64,000 nucleotides of DNA from Ligustrum vulgare (GCA_963555705.1 OY743187.1:15266133-15330132), one strand, 5' to 3'; numbered from the stretch's first letter, positions 48,489-60,201 are shown. The notes: generated by a model not told the origin, from the sequence alone. Numbers and translations: made by a program.

Positions 48489-48529
48489 TGTTGGCGGTGC
48501 TCCAGCCCGGAGGTCTTAGGGACGCCAAC
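48489..48529 (+). repeat. Outer arm of the tRNA-like inverted module (split by solo LTR)
   Basis: The arm tgttggcggtgctccagccc.. continues at 50047-50058 beyond the solo LTR, and its reverse complement is at 50171-50224. Confidence 0.85.
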
Positions 48530-50041
48530 TAATAAGTGTGTTTTATACACTTATTTGTATGTCTAAATTAGAATAAATTACTATCATTTTATAATATATG
48601 CTATTTAATTTGTGCTTATTTGTTTACTTTTCAGAAAATGTCTCAATCGAAGAAGAATGAAGCAATTAATGGAAAAATGACACAATTGGATGTTAATTAG
48701 AGCTAAACTGGACAAGTGAGGAGTTTGTAACGTCAACCGGAAAGAGGCAATGTGCCAAAATGAACGAATCAGAGGTTGGAGGACCCAAGTGAAGGAATTG
48801 AGAGCTTAAATGGGCAAATCAAGAAGAAGATAAAGTTTGGGGACTAAATTGCAACAATTGAAAGTTGAGGATTGAAGGTGCAATTAAAAGTCAGGGACTA
48901 ACTTGTACAGCCGAGAAAAGATGCAAAGTCGCGATCGCTGGTTACATACCAAGCGATCGCGAGAAGGTGTAAAAAAATAACCCGAGAGTTTTTGGGTCAA
49001 GCACGCGATCGCTAAGGTGTAAACCACGCAATCGCGTGGCTTTCCGGCTGGGCCGACTGTGGGCTTTTTATCGCGATTTTCAATAGAATTCTGTTTTCTT
49101 GACCTAGGTTTTCTCCAAAACCTATATATACAACACATGAGGCACGAAAATCAGACCTTTGCCTCTCCAAAGAACGAGCCACAACTGAGAATTCAATATC
49201 AAATCCTTGGAGATTCCAAAATCGCAGAGGGGCGTGAATTGAAAACAATTGAAGATTTGATAATTGGTGCAATCTTTCCATTCTTTATATTGTTTTTCAA
49301 TGAACGTTGATTTTTACTGTTTTTGTTATTTCATGATGATGTGTAACTAATTTTAACGTTGGGATGAACGATGTAGCCTAGTTAATTATTTTAATTCCAT
49401 ATTCTTTGTTTTAACGCTTTAATGCATGTGTTGATTTATTATTGCGTTTAATGCGTGAATGAACTGGCCACTTATTCATGATTTTATGTGTTATTTCCAT
49501 AATCCGAGAGGTGAGTTAATAACATAGATCTAGGTAATAAATCCGGTAATTGAACGAGAGATAGAGATATACTTTTGTTATTACTGCGGTCGTGTGTGAA
49601 TTCTTGTGTATAATGCATCTAAATAAGGAATATTCGGACCCTCTGTAGAGACAAGGTTGACTTATTTAGGTAGAATTGATTTAAACTCGAGAGAGGAATC
49701 TCAATTTGAATTAGTGAATTCGATCGAGCACATATTTAGAAAATAAAATCTGGAATTGAAATTGATTTAATTGGCTAGGTGAACTCGTGAATCCCAACCA
49801 CTTTACAATCATCTTTTAAAACAAAACAATTTCACAATTTAATTATTCAATTCATCTTCTTAGTTTTAGTTTAAAACCTCAAATTCTCTTTGTTCGTTCA
49901 AATAAAGTGTAGAACTAAAATATTTCGGTAATTAATAGCAGTCCTCGTGGGACGATAATCCGGACTCCTAGGTCCACTTTATTACTTCTCACGACCCGTG
50001 CACTTGCGGGGATATCTCGCATCGCGAGATATTAGTGAACA
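48530..50041 (+). mobile_element. Solo LTR, 1512 bp, Tat/Ogre-like
   Basis: It starts TAATAAGTGTGTTTTATACAC (TG decayed to TA) and ends ..TTAGTGAACA. The duplication ccaac lies at 48525-48529 and 50042-50046. Related to the minus-strand LTR at 17187-18881. Four GC-rich palindromic words with gcgatcgc-type cores lie at 48929-49042 (gcgatcgc, gcgatcgc, gcgatcgc, accacgcaatcgcgtgg), before a TATA-like ctatatata at 49122-49130. Confidence 0.88.
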
Positions 50042-50454
50042 CCAACACAGCGAATTGTCCAATGGATGGTGTGGATTTGTTCCATGCGAGGTTGACGCGT
50101 CCTAGGGGATTTCGAACCTTGATCCTATGGAACATAAGAATTCCAAAAGGCTCCCTGGTACCACTAAGCTACAATTCGCTGTGTTGGCGTCCCGTAAGAC
50201 CTCCGGGCTGGAGCACCGCCAACATAAAAACGCACGTTTATATGTTGACGGTGCCCAGCCTTTGAGATACTTACGGGACGTCAACTCAAGGTATTGTCCA
50301 CCGCATGATGTGGATTTGTTCCACGCGAGGTGGACGCGTCCTAGGGAGTTTCGAACTTTGGACCTATGGAACTTAAGAATTTCAAAGGCCTCCCTGGTAC
50401 CACTAAGCTAATGTTGGCGGTGCTCCAGCCCGAAGGTCTTACGGGACGCCAACA
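50042..50454 (-). repeat. Twin tRNA-like (pol III box) repeats bounded by 40-60 bp arms
   Basis: On the minus strand two units each carry an A-box-like tagcttagtggtacca (plus 50156-50171 and 50396-50411) and a B-box-like ggttcgaaatcc (plus about 50108-50119) or its variant agttcgaaactcc (about 50346-50358). Arms of the tgttggcggtgctccagccc type lie at 48489-48529 (+), 50171-50224 (reverse), 50243-50285 (+, diverged) and 50412-50454 (+). The boxes suggest a tRNA-derived SINE, but no 3' tail or target duplication is visible. Confidence 0.6.
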
Positions 50455-50964
50455 CCGAACAAGCATTATTCTAACATATACTATTAAGGGTTAATTAATG
50501 TTTCTGCACCAAGGACATGTCAAAAAAAGAGGAATATTTTTGTCTCGTGTTTGTATTTCTAGGAATCAAGTTTTATGGTACTAGGCAAACTTGATTTCAA
50601 CAATTTTCCCCTTGACTTTAATTTTCCGCTAAAGCTTGACAACTTAATTTACAAGAACGATTAGCCCTTTTAATTAGACTTTTAGACGAAGTGAATACAC
50701 AGCAATCTCGTTTAATTGTCTCATTATCTAAACCATCTTTCTTTCTAGTTAGTCTTTATTTCCATGTATTCTACATAAGAACAAAAATAACCGGCTTCCC
50801 ATCGAGGGCCAAACAACCAAACTTTCAGGTGTTAAGACAGGTTTTAGACACGAATCATATATCAAAAGATTCTCGTTAACGTAAATCTGGTCCATGAAAC
50901 AAATTGACAAAGTTGAACAAAATTCAAAATTCGCACTCGGATATTATTTATACCTAGGTCTTAC
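50455..50964. other. Intron 3 DNA of the second SDR copy
   Basis: AT-rich; nothing recognised. Confidence 0.5.
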
Positions 50965-51050
50965 CATGATTGCTCTGAAATCGGTGACATCTTCAGCCTC
51001 TTCCAGCATAGAAACTGAGAAAAGTCCAGCATTATTAACCAGATGATCCA
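50965..51050 (-). pseudogene. Second SDR copy, exon 3
   Basis: 86 nt from ATGCAG|TG to ATG|GTAAGA. It reads DHLVNNAGLFSVSMLEEAED then VTDFRAIM. NNAG is the conserved SDR motif. No lesion within the exon. Confidence 0.9.
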
Positions 51051-52008
51051 CTGCATATATAAACCATGGAGACAAAGAAGCTGCATTAATAGCAATTTAT
51101 CATATGTGATCTAAGTGAGATTTGAGAAGTAAAAATATTCTATAAAGACGTTTGATACATAACAAAAAGCCTATCACCTTCTATCATTAAAATAAAATAA
51201 AATAAAAAAATAAAAACTTCGATAGACAATTTTATAGAGAAAGTGGGATAAATCGCATTCATGGTATCTTTCTTCCAGGTACTGATTACAAAAGAATTGA
51301 ATATAAAATAGATCGATATGGGATTCGTGTTTGCAAGTAAGCATAGCCAAAGACAATCGAGCTCATTCTGGCGCCGTCGCCAAACCAAAAAAATGAAATA
51401 GTAAAAGTACTATTTTAAAGCAACTTATCGTCCTATGTTTAGACTACTTTTTTTCCCCAACTATTAAGGTAAGTAATTATTATTTGTCTGATAAAACAAT
51501 TGCTCAATATTTCAACACGCGAAACTTCAAGTTTAACCCCACATTTTACGAGACCCACAAGTTTCATCTTATTCTTTTTCGCCACGAGTTATCTTTAAAA
51601 ATTCACCAACCATGTATGCAAGTGGAATCCATGACATGCCTGAGTTGTCTTGAAGTTTGTTTCGAAAAATATATCACAAACATATCAAATGATCTAAATG
51701 GACATCGAAATAGTTAAACATGCATCTCGAAAATAGACATTTAACTCGTCTTTTCTTTATTAAATTATCATTAATGTCATTGACATTTATTGTTTTCACG
51801 CAAAAAAATTTATGTATATCATTTTATCATGAAATTTTACATGGGGTACAACATTAAATTTTATTTTTTTGGTTGTTACATATGATGTCGATTTTTTTTT
51901 ATCATTACGTCAAACATTCTTAGAAGAATCACTATAAATGGTAAATTTATTATCTCCTTTTGGAATTATTAAGATCGAAGCTGTCATTAATCTCTTTTTC
52001 AATTTTTG
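51051..52008. other. Intron 2 DNA of the second SDR copy
   Basis: AT-rich with short frames only; nothing recognised. Confidence 0.5.
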
Positions 52009-52360
52009 AACACTTTTCTCACATTCTTCTGTTCATTTGAAAGATACATTCTTTTGTGTTAACCTGGTCAGCGGTGTAGCTATCTTAGAAAAGTCTTGAA
52101 CAAATCTCCAATAATAACCAACTAATCCAAGGAACTTTGAGATTCAATGGTGTAGTGGGCTGAGCCAACATGATACTACCTCAATCTTACTTGGGTCAAC
52201 TGCATTGTCGAGGAAAATTACTTGTTCTAGTCAGAATTCACATTTAGAGAACTTAGCATAATGCTTTTGTTCTTGCAAATCGACAATCATTCTGCGTTCT
52301 TCATGTTGCCGATGATCCCTTGAATGAATTAGGATAATATTGTCTATGAATAAACAATTT
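52009..52360 (-). pseudogene. Ty3/Gypsy RT-RNase H fragment
   Basis: On the minus strand, in broken frames, one reads FIDNILILIHSRDHR, then HYAKFSKCEF, FLDNAVDPSKIEVV, then KFLGLVGYYWRFVQDFSKIA and TPLTRLTQKNVSFK. This is the RT thumb to RNase H junction of a chromovirus-type Gypsy element. It has stops and is truncated at both sides. Confidence 0.82.
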
Positions 52361-52489
52361 TATAGTCTCGATTTCTATCTTGAGCGCTCATTTAACAGGC
52401 TAGGAATCACATCCCACGAGTTTCATTTTATAGGATGGGTATGGAACCCCACAAGTTGTATCTACATCCACTACAAGAAAAAATGCCTT

Positions 52490-52870
52490 TTGCAACATGC
52501 AAACGGCAACATTCGTTAATTGAATGTTGCCAAAAGAGGTCTACTGCAACATTGTGTGGTTACATGTTGCCATTGATCCATTTATTTGACCTTTAGCAAC
52601 ATTCAGCAAGTGAATGTTGCTAATAATAACTTTTTGCAACGTTCATTGCGCGTTGCAAAAAGATTTATCTTTTGCAACCTTCGTTGCACGTTGCTAAAAG
52701 ATACCCTTTACCAACGTTCGCATGAATGTTGCGAAAGGGTACCCTTTGACAGCGTTTCCCTTTTGCAACGCGCAACGAGCGTTGCCAAATGGTACATTTC
52801 GCAACATTCAGACGAACGTTGCGCGTTGCGAAAGGATACCCTTTTACAACACGCAATGAATGTTACCAAA
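52490..52870. repeat. Left subterminal repeats of the CACTA element
   Basis: More than a dozen gcaac(g/a)ttc or gttgc(c/g/t)aaa words occur in direct and inverted order. Such arrays are where CACTA transposases bind. Confidence 0.85.
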
Positions 52871-52929
52871 TGATTTAATTGGGGCAAAATTTTATAATAC
52901 CAAAAATTGGAGGACTAAATTGAAAATTC

Positions 52930-53211
52930 CTAAATTAAAAACCCTCTGAACCTCACGATCTCTCTCCCCCTCACAGTCTCGCTCCCAACATCCTCTCCTC
53001 CCTCCATCTCTCCATTCCTTCTCACCGTCGCCACCCAACGTCGCCGCTGCAAACCACCAACCACGCCACCTTCAAACACCGGTAAGCCCTTCCCTCCCCT
53101 CCGCCCTCCTGCCACTGTGAACCACACACACACAATGTAGCGCAGGCACACACCCGAGCACTCACAGTCGTACACTCGCACGCGATTTTACACACACACA
53201 CACACACACAA
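52930..53211 (+). other. 5'UTR-like captured segment in the CACTA element
   Basis: A CT-rich, GC-richer stretch with ..aacaccg|gtaagccc, a good donor, resembles a plant 5' UTR exon. It is followed by a (CA)n run at 53193-53211. There is no long frame. Confidence 0.4.
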
Positions 53212-53699
53212 ATAATATCTTGTATATTATGTTTTTATCAGAATTTGATTTTGTTTAGAATTCGAATTTTAATTGTTAATTTCAATTTTTTGTGCAACAC
53301 ACACGCGCGTATATATTATTATGTGTATGTATAGTTGATGTATGTGTAAATATATTTCAGATTTTTTAACCTTTGAAAATTAATTTTCAGATTTTCGAAA
53401 TTTTGATTTATGAACTTAGTTAACAGTTTGGGTTTAATTTTGGATTGAAATTTGATTAAAATTCGAATTAGGTAATTTTGTAAGATATGTTAAGTTATAA
53501 ATTTTATTAATTTGAATTTTAGTTTTGGATGGTTGATTTTTGAGAGCTGGGCACTATCTATTTTTTCTTTCTAATTCTCCTTTTTTCATTATTCAATTTT
53601 GTCTTCTCAATTCTGGACAAGCAATCTTTAATTTCTTGTCTAAATTTGAAGTTGACTTATTGTTTGATCCTTTATCTCTAAATTTGAAGTTAGCTTATA

Positions 53700-54110
53700 G
53701 TTTGTCTAAATTCTGGATAAGCAATCTTTAGTGAAATTTTACTGGCTCCTGGGGAAGTAGCATCAGTTTGTTTCGTGTTTTTGCCAACAAAGTTAGGTTT
53801 GTCCTCATCGCAATTAGTTTTGCAGACAAGCTTTGGTGGTTTCTTAATTCCAGCTAAAGGATTTGCTGTTGAGTCCCCTTATGGACAGCAGTCCAAAGAT
53901 GTAGAGTATACCAGTGCACATATATCTTTAAGCACCAGCATGCTACCACTATTAATTTCTTTAATGTCTCGTCTAAATTTGAAGTTGGCTTATTGTCTTG
54001 CCGAGTTATATTTTGCTAAATGTTACTTCTAACTTCTTGAGTAGTTTTTGCTAAGTTATGTTGACCTTATGATGCAGTTATTACTTGGAAGTCAAATGGA
54101 CATGGTGATA
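53700..54110 (+). other. Possible further captured exons, unidentified
   Basis: A frame at 53822-53920 reads [20 protein letters not shown] and ends near a [10 protein letters not shown] stretch. It is preceded by ..tttgcag and looks exon-like. I do not recognise the protein. Confidence 0.3.
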
Positions 54111-54313
54111 TTAAGAACATTTTCGGTAAAAGTATTACAATTTGAATGGAAGTGGGAGAGGTAGCAGTTGTACTTGACATTGAGTTCTAAAATATAACAT
54201 TTGACATGTATTCTTGGCTTAAAATACTTTAGGATTTATCAATTTATTGCATTTGGTCTAATGAATTGGGCACTTTATCTAATTTTGACTCTCTGAGTAA
54301 TATATGTTTACAG

Positions 54314-54624
54314 CTGGAAAGCTTCCGAAGCACAATAATGTGTCTTGGAGGGGAAACTCTTGTTTAAATGATGGGAAGTCTAACAGTGCAACTATATTTA
54401 AGGACCTGGTCGGTGGCTATTATGATGCTGGAGATGCTATCAAGTTCAATTTCCCTCAATCCTTTGCCATGACTCTGTTGAGTTGGAGTATGATAGAATA
54501 CAGTGCAATGTATGAAGCTGCTGGGGAGCTTAACCATGCTAAAGCTATTATCAAGTGGGGGACAGATTACTTCCTCAAAACTTTCAACTCCACAGCTGAT
54601 TCCATAGATCAGTTCGTAATGCAG
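54314..54624 (+). pseudogene. Captured GH9 endo-1,4-beta-glucanase exon
   Basis: 311 nt between ..tttacAG and CAG|GTAAAT, opening in phase 2 and closing in phase 0. It reads [16 protein letters not shown], then [38 protein letters not shown] and [15 protein letters not shown]. This is the N-terminal part of the GH9 catalytic domain, with the conserved DAGD aspartates. The family hydrolyses cellulose-like glucans in the wall. Only one exon is carried; the rest of the enzyme, including the catalytic Glu, is not seen in the element, so no activity is expected. Confidence 0.92.
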
Positions 54625-55065
54625 GTAAATACCGTGGAATTTGGATATCCTTCTTTCAGTATGGAAAATAATAATGCTTTGATTACTTATTTTCCTTACA
54701 ATGTTATTGTTTTACATCAGTTTTTCATGTATGACTCTCTTTTTTTTTTGGTTCTTTCCACCTAAATTAAGTCAGGTATTACTTCCTCAAATCTTGTTAT
54801 ATCTGCTGTTGAATCCGAAAGACAGGTATTCAACTACTATCAATATTCAGATTTTGTTTCGTAAGAAATACATTTACGTTTTATTTTTGACCACTGAGTC
54901 TTCCTATTGACAACGCAGAGAATGAAATGCTTTCCATAAACCAGTGAGAGAAATTCAGCCCAACCAGATTGCTGTTCCATTTGCTGGGCGGATACAGGGA
55001 GAAGGTATTTTGGTAATTCTCAATAACTATTATACATAGACAACATTGTAGAAAATTAGACTAGT
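54625..55065 (+). other. DNA after the GH9 exon, partly exon-like
   Basis: A segment at 54920-55005 reads NAFHKPVREIQPNQIAVPFA then GRIQGEG. It could be another captured exon, but I do not recognise it and a stop lies just upstream. Confidence 0.3.
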
Positions 55066-55074
55066 ACACACACA

Positions 55075-55122
<48 letters not shown>
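55066..55122. repeat. (AC)n-(CT)n microsatellite
   Basis: About six AC then more than 20 CT dinucleotides. Confidence 0.95.
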
Positions 55123-55126
<4 letters not shown>

Positions 55127-56119
55127 TGTCTATCTTTGACAATGCATATGGTTATGTATATGGGTTGATGGGTGTATTCACAAAGACTGCGCATTAGATG
55201 GGTAAAATGAAACAGCAGTCACGTGGGCAATATATGTTGTTGCACTCTTTAAAAAACTTGTACAAACATGAAACAGGAATCAGATTCATACTTGGAATGT
55301 ATGTTCATTTATACTTCTATTACTTTAGTTTGGCTTTGAAATTTTTTTGGTGGATTCTTGTGAATTATTTGCAATTTATCACTGTAATAAAATTTGATGC
55401 ATGTGAATGTGAACTTTTGTAGCTCAATTGGTGTAGAATTTTTTTAATACAACTTGGTGGGATGTGGCCCCTCACTCTTGACCAATACAACTTACAAGCA
55501 ATGTCGGTTGTTTTGAATTTTCTAAAATTATATATATATATATATCTCCATTCATTGTAGATTCGATCGCATCCTAAATCAGCCCATGAAGTTACTAATC
55601 CAATGCAAAATCATTTCACAAAATTCCTTAAGATTAATGAAAATCTGATAAGAGACAAGAAGGTTCTAAATATGGGATTTGCAAAATAACCCCTCCTGGC
55701 TGGCACCATCTAAGAAGACTGCCATTGCTAATTTAAACAACTCCCTTTTGGCCCGGTTCAATCATTTAAACTTACACTAAATCAAACCAATTTTTTGTAA
55801 TATCTTATTATGTCATTAGGAAACAGATGTTTCTGGTTTCTTTATTGTTTTGGACTCGTATGTTTACTAATTAATGATTTGGGAATAATGCTTTTGTCTG
55901 CTGTCTAGGATACTTTGGTTCAAAACATGTAATTTATATTGTATAATGGATATAAGTTAGACTACAAGGTAGCATGTTTTTGTCTGCAGATTGAGTTTTG
56001 AAATGATTTGGTTGTGATGAGTGTTGATTCTAGATTATTGTTGGCGTAGAGTTGGAGATGGATTTTGGATTGATTTGATTGCAGTTTGACGATGAATGAG
56101 TTGTTAGTTTGATGTTTTA

Positions 56120-56255
56120 AAATAGAATTATGCTATTCTAACAAAGAGCTTACGACATAGAGTATGACAAAAGCTCTCACATATGGCGTGTAGGGGTAAA
56201 AAACAATGATTATCGGTCCCACACTCCTATGTGAGAGCTTTTGTCAAGCTCTTTG
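56120..56255. repeat. Foldback element inside the CACTA element
   Basis: gacaaaagctctcacata at 56166-56183 pairs perfectly with tatgtgagagcttttgtc at 56228-56245, and acaaagagctt pairs with aagctctttgt outside. This fits a small MITE or a hairpin. Confidence 0.7.
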
Positions 56256-56919
56256 TTAATGTGGCAATGTTGTTTAAAATATTGTGGTGATTGTGATGTC
56301 CCTCTACAGGTTGGCTAAATCCAATTTATAGGCAAGGTTCTGTAGAAATTTCTGTAAAGCTTTACAATAGAAGATGATAATTTTAATATTTAACATGATT
56401 TATTTCTATATTTTTGCATTCAATGCAGTTGGAGTTATGATGATTAGACTTTCATAATGTCTTTGCAGGTAAAAGTCAATTTTGTAGTTCTCTCACAAGA
56501 TGGTTTGTCATGGGCACAGTTCAAGCTAGACTTCAGAAGTCAGGGAAGTACTCATCTTTAATGATGATTCGTGTTGAAAATGATGATAGTAGCTCATTTT
56601 TGTATGGCTGTTGGTCTACTAGGAATATTGTTGCAATTTAGAGGGATAGTAGATGTCAATCTTTAGATGTGCATATTTTGTTTTAATATAGGAGAAAAAA
56701 GTACCATAATTTTTGTTAAGTATTAAAATATATGTTGTATTATTTTCTTTAAAATGCTATTGCATTTTATTTTGAATAATTGATTTATTTTTATAGCACC
56801 CGTGTTTCATATTTTACATATTACATATATGTTTGAGAAATTTGTTGGTTATTAGTGAAATTATCTATATTGATTTACAAAAAAATTAAAAAAAAAATGT
56901 TAAAGATTAACGACAAAGC

Positions 56920-57300
56920 GCAATGAGTGTTGCTAAAAGTATCAACGGCAACATGCAAAGAGTGTTGTTAAAAGTATCACAGTAACGTGCAATGAGTGTT
57001 GCCAAAAGTATCTACCGCAACATGCAAAGAACGTTGCTAAAGGTCTACCGCAACACGCAATGAACGTTGCCAAAAGTATCTACGGAAAACGCGCAATGAA
57101 TGTAGCCAAAGGTCTACCACAACGCCCAGTGAACGTTACCAAAAGTCTACCGCAACGCACAATCCATCATTTTGCAACACGCAATGAACATTGACATATC
57201 CTTTCCCTCTAGGCAACACTGCGATTTGCAATATGCACATGAACGTTGCAAAAGGTCTTTTGCAACATTTTTTGCGCGTTGCCGTAGGCTGTTTTTGTTG
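56920..57300. repeat. Right subterminal repeats of the CACTA element
   Basis: The word (a/c)gcaa(c/t)(g/a)a..gttgc(c/t)aaaa repeats about every 30-40 bp up to the right terminus. Confidence 0.85.
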
Positions 57301-57308
57301 TAGTGATC

Positions 57309-58475
57309 GTAATTTATTTCAGCACAGCTTTCCATTCACATACTGATGGACACAATTCTAACCTTAGAAGACATGCTGAGAGCATGAGTGTTGGAATTTG
57401 AACAGAATTGGGACCATTATCTATCTATTGTTAAACGTCTATTAAACGTTTTTAACGCTTATCTTGATAAATGTGCCACAGAGTTCATTAATTGGATTAC
57501 GATGTGAACACAACTTGTGAAATTTAATACCCAGCCTATAAAATGAAGCTTTTGATATATAATTCCAATCAAGCTAAATAAGCGCTTGGGGGTAGAAATT
57601 GAGGCTGTAAATGGACCCCATTAAAAGTCTTGTTTTCTTGAAACTCGTACATATTACTCGCTGAATACTTCATATTCATGTTTTTCATATTTTCGAACTT
57701 GTAGATGTTTGAAGACAAGTATTTGAGGCTACTTCAATTGGTATTCGAAGATAGTATGCAGTACACGTTTATAATTGAGACCAAGTATTAGAGTTATTTA
57801 CTAGAATTCCCAACCCTGTATCTTTACGAGTATACCCGTGTTCGCACTGACTGGACACATATGAGTTTATGTCTTATGATAACTGTACTTTCACTAGTAA
57901 CCAGTAGGTTTATGTAAAATAAAACAAGTTTGGGTCTTGCGATTCTTCTTACCCATTTATACAATCCCAACCTACTTTTGTACGAACGATTATATATGTA
58001 TTAAAGTTTTCAATGTATCTGTCTTACATTATTACTATTACTAGTATTACACCATTATTACTTTTACTAGTATTACACTCGTGTGATACACAATCAATTG
58101 TTACTCATGTATGTTGAATTTATGTGTTAACATATGAAATGAATATTTAATTAAAAATGAGAAACGAAGGAAGACAATTCATTCCAAAAAAATTACAATT
58201 ATACATACTTTGACTTTTTTTTTTAAGGTTCTTATATTTACCGTTCCATGAAATTTCTTTAAATATTGTAATTTAAATTGATTTAAAGCTTAAAATGAAA
58301 AAATTAAATTACATTAAATAGAATTTGTAATAAGTAAAAAAATTGATATATTCATGATGTACGCTCAGAATTTATTAGAAAAAAAGAAAAGAAAATATAG
58401 ATTGATGAACGCTCCTATTTCATCATCTTTCATTTTCTATTCTTAAAGAAAAATATTTATGTGATATTGTTTTTT
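57309..58475. other. Intron 2 DNA of the second SDR copy
   Basis: AT-rich; a small tandem duplication ttattacttttactagtatta at about 58030-58075; otherwise nothing recognised. Confidence 0.5.
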
Positions 58476-58712
58476 CAATGTTCAAAAAGGCGTAATGCGT
58501 TGTGAGGCGTCGAGATCGAGAATCAAGAATTACAAGTTTAGGCGTGTCAATGCGAAGAATAAGTGTCATAATGCATTTCATATTTTTAATATTATTTTAA
58601 TTATTTTAAGAAATTAAATAGATTTTTATATAAAAAATAGATTTTTTCACCCAAAAAAAAATCGGGATTAAGCGGGCCTAGGCACGCCTAGGCAGCTCAT
58701 TTTTGAACACTG
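58476..58712. mobile_element. hAT MITE, CAGTGTTC family
   Basis: Ends are CAATGTTCAAAAA and, reversed, CAGTGTTCAAAAA, matching the MITE at 36654. Flanks share gtttttt (58469-58475 and 58713-58719). The interior has gcgt/acgc words but is AT-richer than the first copy. Confidence 0.75.
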
Positions 58713-59071
58713 GTTTTTTCTTTTTTTTTTTTTTTTAACAAATTTATAAAAAAATGTATATGATTTTCAATAGGGAAGGCAGCCCACGAAACTTCGTGAC
58801 TATTTAAAAATCAGTATTTTCCTGAATTATTCTAAATCTGAATTTGTCCAAAATGAATAATAAATAATTAATTAATACTATTTATCATTTTTAGAAATAT
58901 GTTTTAAGCGTAAAAATGGGTCAATATATACCTGTTTTTGGGCATTGCTCTCCCTTTAATTATTTATTACGTTTTTCTCTTGTAAACATATTTAGTCCTT
59001 GTTTAAGCTCTCGTTATCTACGAAATAAGTTTTATAAGAGTGATTTTTTAGAAAATATATACTCAAGCTCT

Positions 59072-59250
59072 TGTTTGAGACTTATTATTTCAAATAATGT
59101 AGTTTGTAACAGTAAATTTTAGGAGAATGAGTTGTTAAAAATTAGATTTTTTTTTGAATGTATATGTAGATTATTTTATTAATAAAATGTTGGTTAAAAA
59201 TGATTTTTAAAAAATGAGGTTTTGAATAAAGGATACCTAATAGGGCAAAT
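59072..59250. repeat. MITE-like repeat, family C
   Basis: Opens ttattatttcaaataatgtag and contains gtagattattttattaataaaatg, shared with 63532-63705. Confidence 0.5.
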
Positions 59251-60201
59251 TCTTTCACTAAGTGGCCACAATTGTAATAGTTAGAAACTTAAATGACTTG
59301 CTATATAAAAAAAACAGCAATGACCATTTGCATAACTCATTTACATAGCTATTCAATTTTAATGATTATTGACATAGTTAATCTTTTCAAAATATAAGTT
59401 TTAGATTATCACAAATTTATTTATCACTATCCGAATAGTATTATTACATTTGGTACTAACTATTTTAGTACAATATTTGACATTTAAATATATTAAAAAA
59501 TATTTCATTTCATATTTACTTTAACATTACAAATTAAGTACACAAGGTCCTATTTATTAAAATGTATATAACAAATTAAGCAATATGAAATATTAGTTTT
59601 AATTAAATTTTATCGAATATATATTGCAAATACATTTAACTTTATATACCAAAAAAATCATCTATGCATCTCAATATAAAAACAACGCGAATGTTTAGCC
59701 CATAAGATATAATACTTTATTACTTACCCTATGAAATTGATTTTCAAAGAATCAATTTTTCTGAATATTACGTTGTCAATCATACAATCTTTAATAATCA
59801 ATTTTGTACAATTTTTAATACTACTTTTTAATTATACATTCTAACAAAATCACTTTTCATAAAATCAATTCTCAAAAAATCAAAATTAAACGGTTAAATT
59901 CTGTATAAACCGGTCTACAGCATAAAGTCACGACCAATGACCGAAATTGAAAAAAAAACTAAAATAAATCATAGCTACAAACTATCAAAATATTCAAAAC
60001 TAATTCAATAGTTTTTCAATACAAACGTGACTTTTTATTTCCCACCCAGTAATCAAATGATCATATTATCAAAAATAAATAAATAAATAACTATTTTTAT
60101 ACATTTTAAATATACGTGTTTGACCATATCCTATTTTGAAATAGAATGAGTTTGCTAACATGTCTGTATTTTTTATTTTGGTAAAAATTAGTTAAACTAA
60201 T

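Larger units (their letters stand above)
52469..57305 (+). mobile_element. CACTA transposon carrying host gene pieces (Pack-CACTA)
   Basis: Ends are CACTACAAGAAAAAATGCC and, reversed, CACTACAACAAAAACAGCC. The 3-bp duplication atc lies at 52466-52468 and 57306-57308. Both ends have dense subterminal repeats of a gttgc(c/t)aaaag-type word in both orientations (52490-52870 and 56920-57290). No transposase was found. The inside carries a GH9 endoglucanase exon at 54314-54624 and a 5'UTR-like GC-rich stretch. It lies in intron 2 of the second SDR copy. Confidence 0.92.

Noticed and set aside
49059..49310. 83-codon frame inside the Tat/Ogre-like solo LTR
   Set aside because: Lies within the LTR downstream of its TATA word and has no recognisable domain.
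50102..50411. Genuine tRNA genes at the A/B box words
   Set aside because: No cloverleaf with acceptor and anticodon arms could be made out; only promoter-box similarity is present.
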